Of a stretch of DNA of 64,000 nt, positions 18,306-27,153 are shown one piece after another. Positions within the stretch are counted from its first letter, which is position 1. Every line of letters begins with the position of its first letter. The translations under genes were made by a program, and so were the position numbers. Source of the stretch: Cyanobacteriota bacterium (GTDB taxonomy: Bacteria > Cyanobacteriota > Cyanobacteriia > CACIAM-69d); NCBI GenBank assembly GCA_022402445.1, contig JAKRSF010000004.1:381876-445875 (forward strand), in the 5' to 3' direction. The notes beneath the pieces are model-generated. The model was not told the DNA's origin, searched no databases, and worked only from the letters and a program-made list of their open reading frames with translations.

Positions 18306-19052
18306 TTAGACAATGAGCTTAACTGTTGGGCCTGATGAATCACATGAGCGAAATACTTGAAATCTATGCTGATTGCCTGCATTTGGATTGTCGATGAACG
18401 ATGGGGTCAAGCTATGGTCAACCATGTCGAAGTGATATCCTCGAATTAGCTTTGGGGACTCTACACGGATGATGGAGCCACAGGACTTGAGAGATTCTGT
18501 GGCTTGAAATCCAGTTGGAGTAATCAACGTAATCTGTCTTGCGGTTCCTTCTGTGAGGGCAAAGGGGGTAGGGGCAACATACATTTTGCGATCGCGGATC
18601 ATCATATCGCCATAGCTTCCAAAGCCCTTTATATTTTTGTTTTTGTGGACGTATGCATGATCGGCATTGAGAAAGTCGCCATGGCACATGACTAAATCAT
18701 AGACAGGATATTCCTGATCCCTTGTTTTTGCCGGATAGCGACCGAAAACATAGTAGATGCTTCTGCCATGATGTAAACCTGAGGGGATCTGACTATTACA
18801 ATCATAGTTGGCCTCTCTTCCGGGAAACCCGAGACCTTTCACCTCAAAACCAAGGGGAAAGTCAACCAGCCTAAAGTCGGGATATGTATTTCTGGAGGGT
18901 GAATCAAAATTCAGATTCAGTCTTTCAAGACGTGAACCAAACCAGTTCTGGAAACTAAACTCTTTATCTGTGGAGGAAATGCGGCTGATGCACTCGCTCG
19001 CATTAATGGCACGAACGCATTCTAGAAAAATCCTGACGATGATTTGATCCAT
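18306..19052 (-). CDS. Probable type II restriction endonuclease
   Basis: 248 residues from the ATG at 19052; a TTG at 19070 is less likely. The active-site pattern is YPDF (Asp59) followed by FEVKG (Glu70, Lys72), a compact PD-x10-E-x-K motif. No helicase, methylase or HNH motif is present. Position immediately before a C5-methyltransferase on the same strand, shared low GC, and almost no HIP1 octamers support it being the cognate restriction enzyme acquired as a unit. I do not recognise a named isoschizomer. The endonuclease gene is upstream of the methylase, so protection must rely on timing or a separate methylase promoter. Confidence 0.75.
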   Translation of the reverse strand: MDQIIVRIFLECVRAINASECISRISSTDKEFSFQNWFGSRLERLNLNFDSPSRNTYPDFRLVDFPLGFEVKGLGFPGREANYDCNSQIPSGLHHGRSIYYVFGRYPAKTRDQEYPVYDLVMCHGDFLNADHAYVHKNKNIKGFGSYGDMMIRDRKMYVAPTPFALTEGTARQITLITPTGFQATESLKSCGSIIRVESPKLIRGYHFDMVDHSLTPSFIDNPNAGNQHRFQVFRSCDSSGPTVKLIV

Positions 19053-19112
19053 CAATTTAAGTGTTGTCAATTAGGGTTTTCCATGAGTTTTTTGATGTAT
19101 TCTCAAAGGGTT

Positions 19113-19808
19113 TTATGGGGAAGTTGACGGCGGAACTGGGACAGGGGGGGAGTCGGAAGATTCGGTGAGTCGCGATCGCGCCATCAGATACGTCAACGGT
19201 CCCAGGAGCGGCAGCCAAACGATCGCGCGCCACAGCCAACTATTTTGATCCATCCCGCGCCGCGCCAGATCATCGGGGAGCAGGGCCGGAAACAAAAGGG
19301 AGAGGGCCACAAAATCTAGGCTCATCACATGGATAAAACGGCTGGTGCGCCATTGCTGCAAAAAATCGCCCCAATCGCCCCAGGCGCACCCATAGGCCAG
19401 CAGGGCGATCGCCCCCAGATTCAAAGCGATCGCAAGGCCCCGGCTATCCCAAAATCTGAGGGTTCGTGACAGGTTCCCCCCAAAGGTCGGATTGCGATCG
19501 CGCAGCGCCCCATAGGGCAACAGGGCAAACGCCCCCACCGCAAACGACCCCGCCAAAAAAGGCCACGCCCGCACCCGCTGGCCGCACCCATCCGCCAGCA
19601 GCACGGCCCCATAGACCATCGGCCAAATGCCCATCAAATTAAACAGGGCCACCACCAACGGATTCAGCGATGCCCAATCTCCCGCCACCAGCCGCGCGAT
19701 CATTGTGGCCGTCTCCGGCGAGTCCGGCGGCGCAAACCCAAAGGCATAGACCACAAACAACAGCCACAGGAGCCCAAATCCCCAGCGACGCAATCGAGTT
19801 GAATTCAC
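19113..19808 (-). CDS. Multi-pass membrane protein, possibly DUF2834-like
   Basis: 231 residues with a GTG start at 19808. There are about six hydrophobic helices and a short basic or Pro/Ser-rich C-terminal tail. The segment RFIHVMSLDFVALSLLFPALLPDDLARRGM resembles a DUF2834-type motif in a larger cyanobacterial/plastid membrane protein family. Length and composition (high GC, HIP1-rich) mark it as native, unlike the R-M genes next to it. Function unknown. Confidence 0.6.
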   Translation of the reverse strand: MNSTRLRRWGFGLLWLLFVVYAFGFAPPDSPETATMIARLVAGDWASLNPLVVALFNLMGIWPMVYGAVLLADGCGQRVRAWPFLAGSFAVGAFALLPYGALRDRNPTFGGNLSRTLRFWDSRGLAIALNLGAIALLAYGCAWGDWGDFLQQWRTSRFIHVMSLDFVALSLLFPALLPDDLARRGMDQNSWLWRAIVWLPLLGPLTYLMARSRLTESSDSPPVPVPPSTSP

Positions 19809-19877
19809 TTTTCTGAACCTATTCCCTAAAATTCTGCAACTGGGGTCTGGAATGCGCGGCCCTTGGGGCTCCGTTTC

Positions 19878-20978
19878 CTAGCGCACCGTCTCAGAAAGGT
19901 AGCCCGCCGTCGCTTCCACCACGGCGATCGCGTTGTCGTAGTCCATGCGCGTCGGCCCCAGCAGTCCCACACTGCCCACCGGAGCCTCCGCCGCCCCGTA
20001 GGGCGATGAAATTAAGCTATAGCCCTGGATGGGCTCCCAGGGATTTTCCGTGCCAATGCGGACGGTTACGGTGCGCGGGCGCGGCCCCGGCGGCGGCGTG
20101 CCATCGGTCCCCAGGGCGGGCGATCGCTCAAAGATCAGCGCCCCCAACTGCTCCTGCTCCTCCTCCAGCAACTGCACCAGGGTCTTCACCTGCCGCAGTT
20201 CCGCAAATTCCGGCTGCCGCAGCACTTCCGACACGCCGCCGATCAAAATGCTGGCCATGGGGGCCGGTTGGGTGCGGCGGGCCAAGGCTCCGAGGGCTTG
20301 GCGCAACAGATCGCCGTAGCGGTTAAATTCCCGCCCCAATTCCTGCCAATCCAGGGTGGACAGGTCCCCGATCGCGCGATCGCGCAGGTGATAGTTCAAA
20401 AAATTCGACAGCAGCGCCAGCTCCCGCTCGAAGGTTTCCCCATCCGGCAGGGGCTCTCCGGGCAGCGTCGGCACCGTCACCGTCACCGAATGGGTTTCCA
20501 GGGAATCGGTCACCACCACAACCACCACGCGATCAGCCTCCAGGGCCAACAGCCGCAGGTGCCGCACGCGCATTTGCTGACCTTGGGGCATCGTCACCAG
20601 GGCAATGCAGCCGCTGAGGCCCGCCAAAATCTGCGCCGCCCCCCGCAGCAGCAATTCCAAATGATCCTGGGACGGGTCGCAGCGATCGGCCAGCAGCCGT
20701 TCCGCCTCCCGGGCGCGGCGACGGGGGGGCGTGGCGTAGCGATCGACATAGACCCGATAGCCGGAATCCGACGGCACCCGCCCCGCCGAGGTGTGGGGTT
20801 GATAGAGCAACCCCGCCTTCTCCAGACGGCCCATGGCGTTGCGCACCGTTGCCGGACTGGCATCCAGTTGATATTCCTCCACCAGCACCTTGGAACCGAC
20901 GGGCTCGCCGGTGGAGATGTAGTGGCGAACGGTGGCCCACAGGACGCGCTCTTGGCGCTTGGAAAGGTTCAACTCCAT
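19878..20978 (-). CDS. hrcA: Heat-inducible transcription repressor HrcA
   Basis: 366 residues. The N-terminal winged helix is LSKRQERVLWATVRHYISTG, with EPVGSKVLVEEY and SPATVRNAMGRLEKAGL. A GAF-like domain follows, and the C-terminus contains YDNAIAVVEATAGYLSETVR. HrcA binds CIRCE and represses groE genes; a perfect CIRCE is upstream of groES in this window. No CIRCE is visible at hrcA itself, so autoregulation is not supported. It is slightly longer than typical because of a Gly/Pro-rich insert near residue 300. Confidence 0.97.
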   Translation of the reverse strand: MELNLSKRQERVLWATVRHYISTGEPVGSKVLVEEYQLDASPATVRNAMGRLEKAGLLYQPHTSAGRVPSDSGYRVYVDRYATPPRRRAREAERLLADRCDPSQDHLELLLRGAAQILAGLSGCIALVTMPQGQQMRVRHLRLLALEADRVVVVVVTDSLETHSVTVTVPTLPGEPLPDGETFERELALLSNFLNYHLRDRAIGDLSTLDWQELGREFNRYGDLLRQALGALARRTQPAPMASILIGGVSEVLRQPEFAELRQVKTLVQLLEEEQEQLGALIFERSPALGTDGTPPPGPRPRTVTVRIGTENPWEPIQGYSLISSPYGAAEAPVGSVGLLGPTRMDYDNAIAVVEATAGYLSETVR

Positions 20979-21195
20979 AGGGACATTTAGGATCGGGGGG
21001 ATCGGCGAGGGTGGGCATGGATGGAGGGGGGAACAGCCGGCCCGTGGGGGCAGCGCGGTCCCTTGCGATCGCCGCGATCGACTCGCGTTTCGCCGAAAAC
21101 ACCTGCCCTATCAGCGTTCGGCGGAAATCATGGGATAGGCATTAGGATAGCAAAAAGTTTTAGCGTAGCCGGTTTCGCAACGGGGGGAGGGGCCG

Positions 21196-21663
21196 ATGCA
21201 TGATCCTGCCATTGAGGCCCTAGTGGAGGCGTTGAAGAGTGATGATCCGGGGACGCGGGAAATGGCGACCCAGGAACTTTGGCGGCGGTGGTTTACCCAA
21301 AAGGGGGCCTATGGCTTTACGTTGCTCCAGCGATCGCAGGATTTGATTGATCAAGGGGATGTGGGTCAGGCGGAGGCGGTGCTGACGGAGTTGGTGGACC
21401 ATCAGCCGGATTTTGCGGAGGCGTGGAATCGGCGGGCGGTTCTGTACTACACCCTGGGGGACTATGGGCGGGCGCTGGCGGACTGCGATCGCGTGGTGGC
21501 GCTGGTGCCGTACCATTTCGGGGCGCTCCACGGCATGGGGTTATGTCATATGGCCCTGGGGCACTACCACGAGGCGATCGCGGCATTCCGGCGCGCCTCC
21601 GCAGTGCAACCCCACGCCCTGGCGAATCAGCGGCTGATCCTAGAATGTACGGCCCAGCTTTAG
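21196..21663 (+). CDS. Small TPR protein
   Basis: 155 residues. Two to three tetratricopeptide repeats run from about residue 40 (AEAVLTELVDHQPDFAEAWNRRAVLYYTLGDYGRALADCDRV, then HFGALHGMGLCHMALGHYHEAIAAFRRASAV). No signal peptide or membrane helix is present, so it is probably a cytosolic adaptor. The N-terminal 35 residues carry no recognised domain. It is divergent from hrcA and convergent with mgtE, 17 bases away. Confidence 0.8.
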   Translation: MHDPAIEALVEALKSDDPGTREMATQELWRRWFTQKGAYGFTLLQRSQDLIDQGDVGQAEAVLTELVDHQPDFAEAWNRRAVLYYTLGDYGRALADCDRVVALVPYHFGALHGMGLCHMALGHYHEAIAAFRRASAVQPHALANQRLILECTAQL

Positions 21664-21680
21664 GGGCAGCCCTGGAACCG

Positions 21681-23090
21681 CTAGCGGCCTTGGGTGAGGA
21701 TGATCCGCGCGATCGCGAAATAGGTCAGCACCCCTACCATGTCAATCACCGTAGTGATAAACGGCGCAGACATCAGGGACGGCTCGAACCCCAACCGGCC
21801 AAACAAAAAGGGCAACGCCGACCCGGCCACGGATGCCAGCACTGAAATGATCACCAAACTCACCCCCGCCGCGATCGCCACCGCCAGCGGATAGGCAAAC
21901 AGCAGCGCCCCCAGCACCACGATCGCCCCGAGGGCCACCCCCAGCAGCGCCCCCGCGATCGCCTCGCGCCCCACCGCCCGCCAATCCCCCAGGCGAATGC
22001 GATCAATACTCAACCCCCGAATCACCACCGTCGAAGACTGGGCCCCCACATTGCCCCCCGTCCCCAGCAGCAGCGGAATAAACGACGCCAGCAGCACCAT
22101 CTCCTGCAACAGATCATCCTGGGCGCGGATAATCCCCGCCGTGATGCCATTGGTCACCAGCAACACCAGCAGCCACACCACCCGCTGCCGCGCCACCGTC
22201 AATAAATTCGTCTGGAAATAATCATCATCGCCCCCCTGCAAGCCGCCGAGGGCATAGATATCCTTCGTGGTTTCCTGCTCCAGAATGTCGATGATGTCAT
22301 CCACCGTGACGATGCCCACCAGCCGCTGCTCGCGATCGACCACCGGCACCGCCAAAAAGTCGTAGCGCTGAATGATCCGGGCCACCTCCTCCTGGTGCTC
22401 CTCCGTCGTCACCGACACCACCGTGCGGGTCACCAGCTCGCCGATCAGTTGGCTGGGCTGGGCCGTGACGATATCCCGCAGGGACACGATGCCCGTGAGG
22501 CGACGGGTGCCATCGGTTACATAAAGGTAATAAATGGTTTCCGTCACGTCCGCCAACCGACGAATGCGCTCTAGGGCCTGCTCGACGGTCATCCCTTCCT
22601 TAAGGGAGATGTACTTCGGCGTCATGATCCGCCCCGCCGTGCCCGCTTCGTAGCCCAGCAGCAGGGCGGTGGCCTCCCGTTCGGCGCTGCTCAGTTGCCC
22701 CACCAGGCGGCGCACGAGGGTGGCGGGCAGTTCATCGAAGAGTTTGGCGCGATCGTCGGGGGACATTTTATCGACGATATCGAGCACCTCCTGCCGTTTA
22801 AAGTCCTCAATCAGCAGTTGCTGCACGCTGGAATCGAGGTGCTCATACACTTCCGAGGCGCGATCTTTCGAGAGGAGGCGAAACGCGATCGCCTGGATGG
22901 TTTCCGGGAGCCCTTCGATCGCCTCAGCGATATCCGGGGGTTGGACCGGCACCAGGAGCGCCTTGGCCCCCTGGAGGTTGCGTTGATCCAGGAGGGTCCG
23001 CAGTTGTTCGCGCACCAGGTCGCGCAGTTCTCGCCGCGAGACGCCCTGGGAAGCGGAGGGGGAGGGGTTGGGATCGCGATCCGTGGTCAT
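21681..23090 (-). CDS. mgtE: Magnesium transporter MgtE
   Basis: About 469 residues from the ATG at 23090; an earlier in-frame start at 23234 would add proline-rich sequence not seen in the family. Domains in order: MgtE N-terminal helical domain (to about 160), two CBS domains (about 160-285, including VTDGTRRLTGIVSLRDI and VPVVDREQRLVGIVTVDDI), then five transmembrane helices with GTGGNVGAQSSTVVIRGL lining the pore. It is a Mg2+ channel gated by cytosolic Mg2+. It is 80 bases downstream of a GAF/PAS gene on the same strand. Confidence 0.95.
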   Translation of the reverse strand: MTTDRDPNPSPSASQGVSRRELRDLVREQLRTLLDQRNLQGAKALLVPVQPPDIAEAIEGLPETIQAIAFRLLSKDRASEVYEHLDSSVQQLLIEDFKRQEVLDIVDKMSPDDRAKLFDELPATLVRRLVGQLSSAEREATALLLGYEAGTAGRIMTPKYISLKEGMTVEQALERIRRLADVTETIYYLYVTDGTRRLTGIVSLRDIVTAQPSQLIGELVTRTVVSVTTEEHQEEVARIIQRYDFLAVPVVDREQRLVGIVTVDDIIDILEQETTKDIYALGGLQGGDDDYFQTNLLTVARQRVVWLLVLLVTNGITAGIIRAQDDLLQEMVLLASFIPLLLGTGGNVGAQSSTVVIRGLSIDRIRLGDWRAVGREAIAGALLGVALGAIVVLGALLFAYPLAVAIAAGVSLVIISVLASVAGSALPFLFGRLGFEPSLMSAPFITTVIDMVGVLTYFAIARIILTQGR

Positions 23091-23170
23091 GGGTTTAAGG
23101 GGTGGTCGTCTCAAGGCGGGCGTCGTTCCCCCCCAGCCCAGGGGGCCAACGGGTTTTGAGGGGGTGGGCT

Positions 23171-24259
23171 CTAGTCCTCTAAGGTTAGGGTAAAGGGATT
23201 GCCGCCCTGATCGGCGATGGTGCTGCTCGACCACAGGCCGGAGGCGGCCCCGCGATCGCCCAGGGACTTGATCAGGCCAATGGTGCCCGGTTCGCCGGAG
23301 AAGTGGATCCGCTCGGCGTAGATTTCCAGATCCAGCAGGCGGCCATCCTGGTGGCGGCCAGGGATCACGCAGGAGATGGGTCGCTCCAGGTCTTGGATGC
23401 AGCGCTCCAGTTGGCGGGCGAGGTAGTCCTGATAGTCCACGGGGATCAGATCCAGGATGGAGTCCAGATCCCGCAGCTCCCGACGCCGATAGCCAAAGAT
23501 CGTGGCGAAGCGGCGGTTGACGTAGCGCAATTTACCTTCGGCGGTGGTGATATACAGGCCGCATCGTTCAATGCTGCGGGCTTCGCCGATGGAACTGGGC
23601 AGGCCAATGCCGGAGGGGAGGTCGTCCGGTTGGGGATCGAGGGGCTCGCCACCCTGGGATTGCTCCCCAAAAAGCTGGGCATTGTCCACCACGAGGGCGA
23701 TCGCGTCGGCGGCCATCTCCATCAGCCGGGCGGACTGTTGATTAAATTTTTGCGGCTCCGAGTGCATCAGGGTAACAATGCCCAGCAGGCGCTTCCCCCG
23801 CACCAGGGGCGCACACAGGGCCGATCGCACCGTATAGGGCTGGTTGGGCAAGGTGATCCAGCGCTCATCGTCGAGGGTTTCGGGGATGACGGCCACCTGG
23901 CGGTTTTCGATCGTCCAGGCGGCGAGGCCCTCGCTGAGGATTTGGCCCACAATTTCCCGCCGCTGCTCGCGAATGGTAGAACCGCGCGCCAGGAGACTCT
24001 CCGCGATCGACCCATCGGCATTGAGCAAAAACAAACTGCCCTGTTCCGCCTGGACCAGCTTCTGCACCACCTCTAGGATCTGCTGGGACAGGGCCTTGAG
24101 CATGAGGTTCCCAGCGGCCATCCGCACCGTCACCACCCAGGTGGCCAGGAGATCGTGCTGAATACTGAGGGCTGTGTTTTGGGCTTGGAGGCGAGCAACT
24201 TCGGCCTGGAGGGCTGCAAGGTCGGAGGTGGTGCTGGCCGATGTGCCGTTGTGCCCGCT
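23171..24259 (-). CDS. GAF and PAS domain sensory protein without output domain
   Basis: About 362 residues from MSGHNGTSASTT. A short coiled coil (residues 12-35, ALQAEVARLQAQNTAL) precedes a GAF domain (about 55-205, with VRSALCAPLVRGKRLLGIVTL) and a PAS domain (about 240-340, with LRYVNRRFATIFGYRRREL and a PAC-like end). There is no kinase, cyclase or HTH domain. The GAF domain lacks an obvious Cys for bilin attachment. It may act as a partner or input module; the adjacent mgtE may be co-transcribed but a functional link is unproven. Confidence 0.8.
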   Translation of the reverse strand, partial: SGHNGTSASTTSDLAALQAEVARLQAQNTALSIQHDLLATWVVTVRMAAGNLMLKALSQQILEVVQKLVQAEQGSLFLLNADGSIAESLLARGSTIREQRREIVGQILSEGLAAWTIENRQVAVIPETLDDERWITLPNQPYTVRSALCAPLVRGKRLLGIVTLMHSEPQKFNQQSARLMEMAADAIALVVDNAQLFGEQSQGGEPLDPQPDDLPSGIGLPSSIGEARSIERCGLYITTAEGKLRYVNRRFATIFGYRRRELRDLDSILDLIPVDYQDYLARQLERCIQDLERPISCVIPGRHQDGRLLDLEIYAERIHFSGEPGTIGLIKSLGDRGAASGLWSSSTIADQGGNPFTLTLED

Positions 24260-24408
24260 CATGGCTGCTCCTAGCGTGATGGAATCGGCGATGCAAGCTG
24301 GCTTCAAATATAACCACATCCTGCCCTGTGGCTACGGAGATCTTCAAGGGGCTCGCCGTCGCTAGCGCTGCCGCCAATGCTGGGGATGGGGCGGTGCGCG
24401 ATCGCCCC

Positions 24409-24939
24409 TTAGCTAGAGGGCACCAGCCGCCGCCGGAGGGAGGCCGCCCGCCGTTTCGCCACGTCGTTGGTGGGGTCCGCCTTGAGGGCGCTGTCGTAGG
24501 CATCGAGGGCCTGGGCGGTCAGTTGCTTTTTCTCGTAGGCAAACCCGAGGTTATTCCAGGCGGTGACGTAGTCCGGTTCGAGTTTGGTGGCTTCCTTATA
24601 GTTGCGGATGGCGAGGTCGTACTGTTCCTGGGCAATGTAGGCGTAGCCGAGGGCGTTGTAGATCAAGGCGAGGTTGCCCGGTTCTAGATCGTCCTTGGCC
24701 TTGAGGGCCTGTTGGAATTGCGCGATCGCCTGGGTGAAGATTTTTTTATCGAGGTAGAGGCTGCCCAGTTCGTAATGCTCGAGGGGCGTCGCTTGGCCGC
24801 TGGCCACCTGGCGCTCTAGCTTGGCGAGGGTGGTTTCAATGCGGCGGGTTTTGAAAACCTGTTTGATGACCAGCACGGCCACGATCGACAGCAGCACTAA
24901 CAAAATGCCGATATAAACGCTGGCGAAGTTAAATTCCAT
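24409..24939 (-). CDS. ycf37: Ycf37-like photosystem I assembly TPR protein
   Basis: 176 residues. One N-terminal membrane helix (residues 7-26, VYIGILLVLLSIVAVLVIKQ) is followed by three TPR units, e.g. ALIYNALGYAYIAQEQYDLAIRNYKEA and VTAWNNLGFAYEKKQLTAQALDAYDSA. This size and layout match Ycf37/Pyg7, a thylakoid protein needed for stable PSI assembly in cyanobacteria and plants. A generic TPR membrane protein is the alternative. The gene stands alone between a GAF/PAS protein and the rplT terminator. Confidence 0.8.
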   Translation of the reverse strand: MEFNFASVYIGILLVLLSIVAVLVIKQVFKTRRIETTLAKLERQVASGQATPLEHYELGSLYLDKKIFTQAIAQFQQALKAKDDLEPGNLALIYNALGYAYIAQEQYDLAIRNYKEATKLEPDYVTAWNNLGFAYEKKQLTAQALDAYDSALKADPTNDVAKRRAASLRRRLVPSS

Positions 24940-25027
24940 GGGGCTTGGGCGGGAATTGTTTTCTTAAAGAAGTCGAGCGGTCCAGTCAAATTTTAGGGGG
25001 CACGGGCGGCGGGGGGCTAGATATGGC

Positions 25028-25061
25028 AAAAGGGTTGCTAAGGCAAGTTCCCTAGCAACCC
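25028..25061 (-). terminator. Terminator of rpmI-rplT
   Basis: Read on the minus strand, GGGTTGCTA pairs with TAGCAACCC around a 12-base loop and is followed by TTTTGCC. It lies about 60 bases after the rplT stop. Confidence 0.85.
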
Positions 25062-25116
25062 TGGGGGGCTCGGGGCGATCGCCCCCGGCGGCCATCGGCC
25101 TCGATCTTTTAAGGAT

Positions 25117-25467
25117 CTATGACCCTTGGGCAGCGCTCACCACTTGGGCGAAGGCGTCCGCATCGAGGATGGCCAACTGGGCCAGCATTTTGCGGTTGAG
25201 GGCAATGTCGGCCTTCTTGAGGCTGCCGATCAGTTTGCTGTAGCTGGTGCCGTTGATGCGGGCGGCGGCGTTGATCCGCGCAATCCACAGGCGGCGGAAA
25301 TCGCGCTTACGGCGACGGCGATCGCGGTAGGCGTTGCGCAGGGCCTTCATGACCTGCTGATTGGCGGTGCGGAAGAGCTTGGAGTGGGAACCCCGGAAGC
25401 CCTTCGCCATCTTCAAAATCTTTTTGCGGCGCTTACGGGCGACGTTGCCGCGCTTTACTCTTGCCAT
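25117..25467 (-). CDS. rplT: 50S ribosomal protein L20
   Basis: 116 residues starting [19 protein letters not shown], then [20 protein letters not shown]; both are highly conserved L20 segments. It binds 23S rRNA early in large-subunit assembly. It is downstream of rpmI on the same strand with an unusually long 215-base gap, in which I see no further gene. Confidence 0.98.
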   Translation of the reverse strand: MARVKRGNVARKRRKKILKMAKGFRGSHSKLFRTANQQVMKALRNAYRDRRRRKRDFRRLWIARINAAARINGTSYSKLIGSLKKADIALNRKMLAQLAILDADAFAQVVSAAQGS

Positions 25468-25682
25468 GGGTCAGACGATTGGGAATGAATGGACTGGACT
25501 GGTGGGAACTGGTGCGATGGAGGCCATCAGGATGGCACTGCTCTAGGGCTCTGTTGGCTGTCAGACCTGGGGCGTTTGGGGGGGCCGGAGGACGATGGTG
25601 CCAACACCGACGGGCGGTGGGGCATTGACGCGATCGCGGTCCCGAACCAAAACTCCCGGCCAATGGCCGCTTCGAGCAAGAT

Positions 25683-25880
25683 TTAGAGGTAGGGCAGCAT
25701 CAGTTCAACGTTTTCGGCATCGCGCTCGTTGACGAGGTTGTTGCCGAAGAGACGACGCCGACGCACCGGGCTCTTGTGCTCTAGCAGGTGATTACGGAAG
25801 GCTTTGCGGCGCACTAGCTTGCCGCTGCCGGTCTTGCGGAAACGCTTGGCGGCTGCCTTGCGGGTCTTTAATTTGGGCAT
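25683..25880 (-). CDS. rpmI: 50S ribosomal protein L35
   Basis: 65 residues, [20 protein letters not shown] onward, typical of L35; the upstream in-frame start at 25919 adds 13 unconserved residues. infC, the usual upstream partner of rpmI-rplT in many bacteria, is not present; a TPR gene is there instead. Confidence 0.97.
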   Translation of the reverse strand: MPKLKTRKAAAKRFRKTGSGKLVRRKAFRNHLLEHKSPVRRRRLFGNNLVNERDAENVELMLPYL

Positions 25881-25978
25881 GTTCGTACCTGTACTCGGCG
25901 CGATCTCAGATCCTATCATCGCGCCGCCAAAAGGGCAAAGGCGGTGAACAAAACTCAGGGTTCGGGGTTGGGTTAGGG

Positions 25979-26575
25979 CTAGCGGGCGTCGAGGCGTTCC
26001 TGGGCGAGGGTGCGGACGTGCTGGGCTTGGGGAAAGTCGGGAAGGATGGCGATCGCGCGGTCATAGCTTTCAATCGCCGCCTCCAGATCTCCCGGTTCAT
26101 CCCGCAGGAACAGGGCATAGCCTAGACCCAGGTAGGCGGCTGCGTGGGCGGGGTTGGGCGTCGTTGCGGGATCGTCGAGGAGGGCAAGGGCGGTGCGGTA
26201 GCTCGCGATCGCTTCCTCTAGGTTCCCCTGAATAGACAGCGCATTCCCCAGGTTATTGTGGGTCTCGGCAAGGTTGGGATTGAGGCGCAGGGCTTCGCGG
26301 TGGCTCGCGATAGCACCCTCTAAATTCCCTTGCTGACGCAGCGCATTCCCCAGGTTGTAGTGGACAATGGCATCGTTGGGAGTGCGGCGCAGAATCTCCC
26401 GGAAGATCTGTTCTGCTTCGGCGTAGTCCCCCCGTTCCTGGGCTCGGTTCCCGCGCTCAAAGAGTTGCTGAGTTGTTCCCACCTGAGCCGTGATCGCGGT
26501 GATTGCGGGGAGATCACAACCGGTTGCGCCCCCCAGCAACAGCACCAATCCACCAATCCAGAGTTGCTTCACCAA
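25979..26575 (-). CDS. Exported TPR protein (tandem copy 2)
   Basis: 198 residues with a non-ATG start (TTG at 26575, or the following GTG). The N-terminus [19 protein letters not shown] is a signal peptide, perhaps a lipoprotein one with Cys20. Four TPRs follow from about residue 38. The C-terminal half is near-identical to the upstream gene 26594-27094: bases 26049-26203 and 26670-26824 match exactly. This copy has an extra TPR pair ([11 protein letters not shown] and [11 protein letters not shown]). It is probably periplasmic or membrane-anchored; role unknown. Confidence 0.8.
   Translation of the reverse strand: MVKQLWIGGLVLLLGGATGCDLPAITAITAQVGTTQQLFERGNRAQERGDYAEAEQIFREILRRTPNDAIVHYNLGNALRQQGNLEGAIASHREALRLNPNLAETHNNLGNALSIQGNLEEAIASYRTALALLDDPATTPNPAHAAAYLGLGYALFLRDEPGDLEAAIESYDRAIAILPDFPQAQHVRTLAQERLDAR
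26049..26203 (-). repeat. 155-base direct repeat, copy A
   Basis: Exact match to 26670-26824 (offset 621). It encodes the segment from [15 protein letters not shown] to YDRAIAI shared by the two TPR genes. Confidence 0.95.
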
Positions 26576-26593
26576 ACTTGCTCCAGCAGGGAA

Positions 26594-27094
26594 TTAAGGG
26601 TGTCGGGAATCGAGGCGTTCCTGGGCGAGGCGACGGAGTTCCTGGGCCTCAGAAAAATCCGGCACGATCGCGATCGCGCGGTCATAGCTTTCAATCGCCG
26701 CCTCCAGATCTCCCGGTTCATCCCGCAGGAACAGGGCATAGCCTAGACCCAGGTAGGCGGCTGCGTGGGCGGGGTTGGGCGTCGTTGCGGGATCGTCGAG
26801 GAGGGCAAGGGCGGTGCGGTAGCTGGCGATCGCGTCTTCGATTTTCCACTGCCGCCCCAGGGCAATTCCTAGCTCGATGTGGACATGGGCAGCGTCAGGA
26901 TCGAGGCGCACCGCCTCCCGGAAAAGCCGTTCCGCTTCGGTGTAGTCCCCCTGGTCTAGGGCGCGGTTACCCCGTTCGTAGAGTTGGTTAAGGGTTTCGA
27001 CCGGGGCCGCGATCGCGGCGCTCACCGGAGGCAAAGCACCCGGCCACCCCCCCAGCAGCAACACCAGCCCACCGATCCAGAATTGACGCCCCAT
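26594..27094 (-). CDS. Exported TPR protein (tandem copy 1)
   Basis: 166 residues. Signal peptide [23 protein letters not shown] with a likely cleavage after PVSAA. Two to three TPRs follow ([53 protein letters not shown]). It lies 18 bases upstream of its paralog on the same strand, so the pair is probably one transcript. Sequence conversion or a recent duplication has homogenised the shared segment while the N-terminal TPR regions have diverged. Function unknown; likely a periplasmic scaffold. Confidence 0.8.
   Translation of the reverse strand: MGRQFWIGGLVLLLGGWPGALPPVSAAIAAPVETLNQLYERGNRALDQGDYTEAERLFREAVRLDPDAAHVHIELGIALGRQWKIEDAIASYRTALALLDDPATTPNPAHAAAYLGLGYALFLRDEPGDLEAAIESYDRAIAIVPDFSEAQELRRLAQERLDSRHP
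26670..26824 (-). repeat. 155-base direct repeat, copy B
   Basis: Exact match to 26049-26203, inside the upstream TPR gene. Confidence 0.95.
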
Positions 27095-27153
27095 CGGCCT
27101 TGCTCCCGGTTACCCCGCCCGCCCGCGATTCGCCCCACCCCAGAACTGATCCC

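Noticed and set aside
25468-25682. Extra gene or attenuator between rpmI and rplT
   Set aside because: The gap is long for this operon, but frames in it have no support and no stable hairpin with a T-run is visible.
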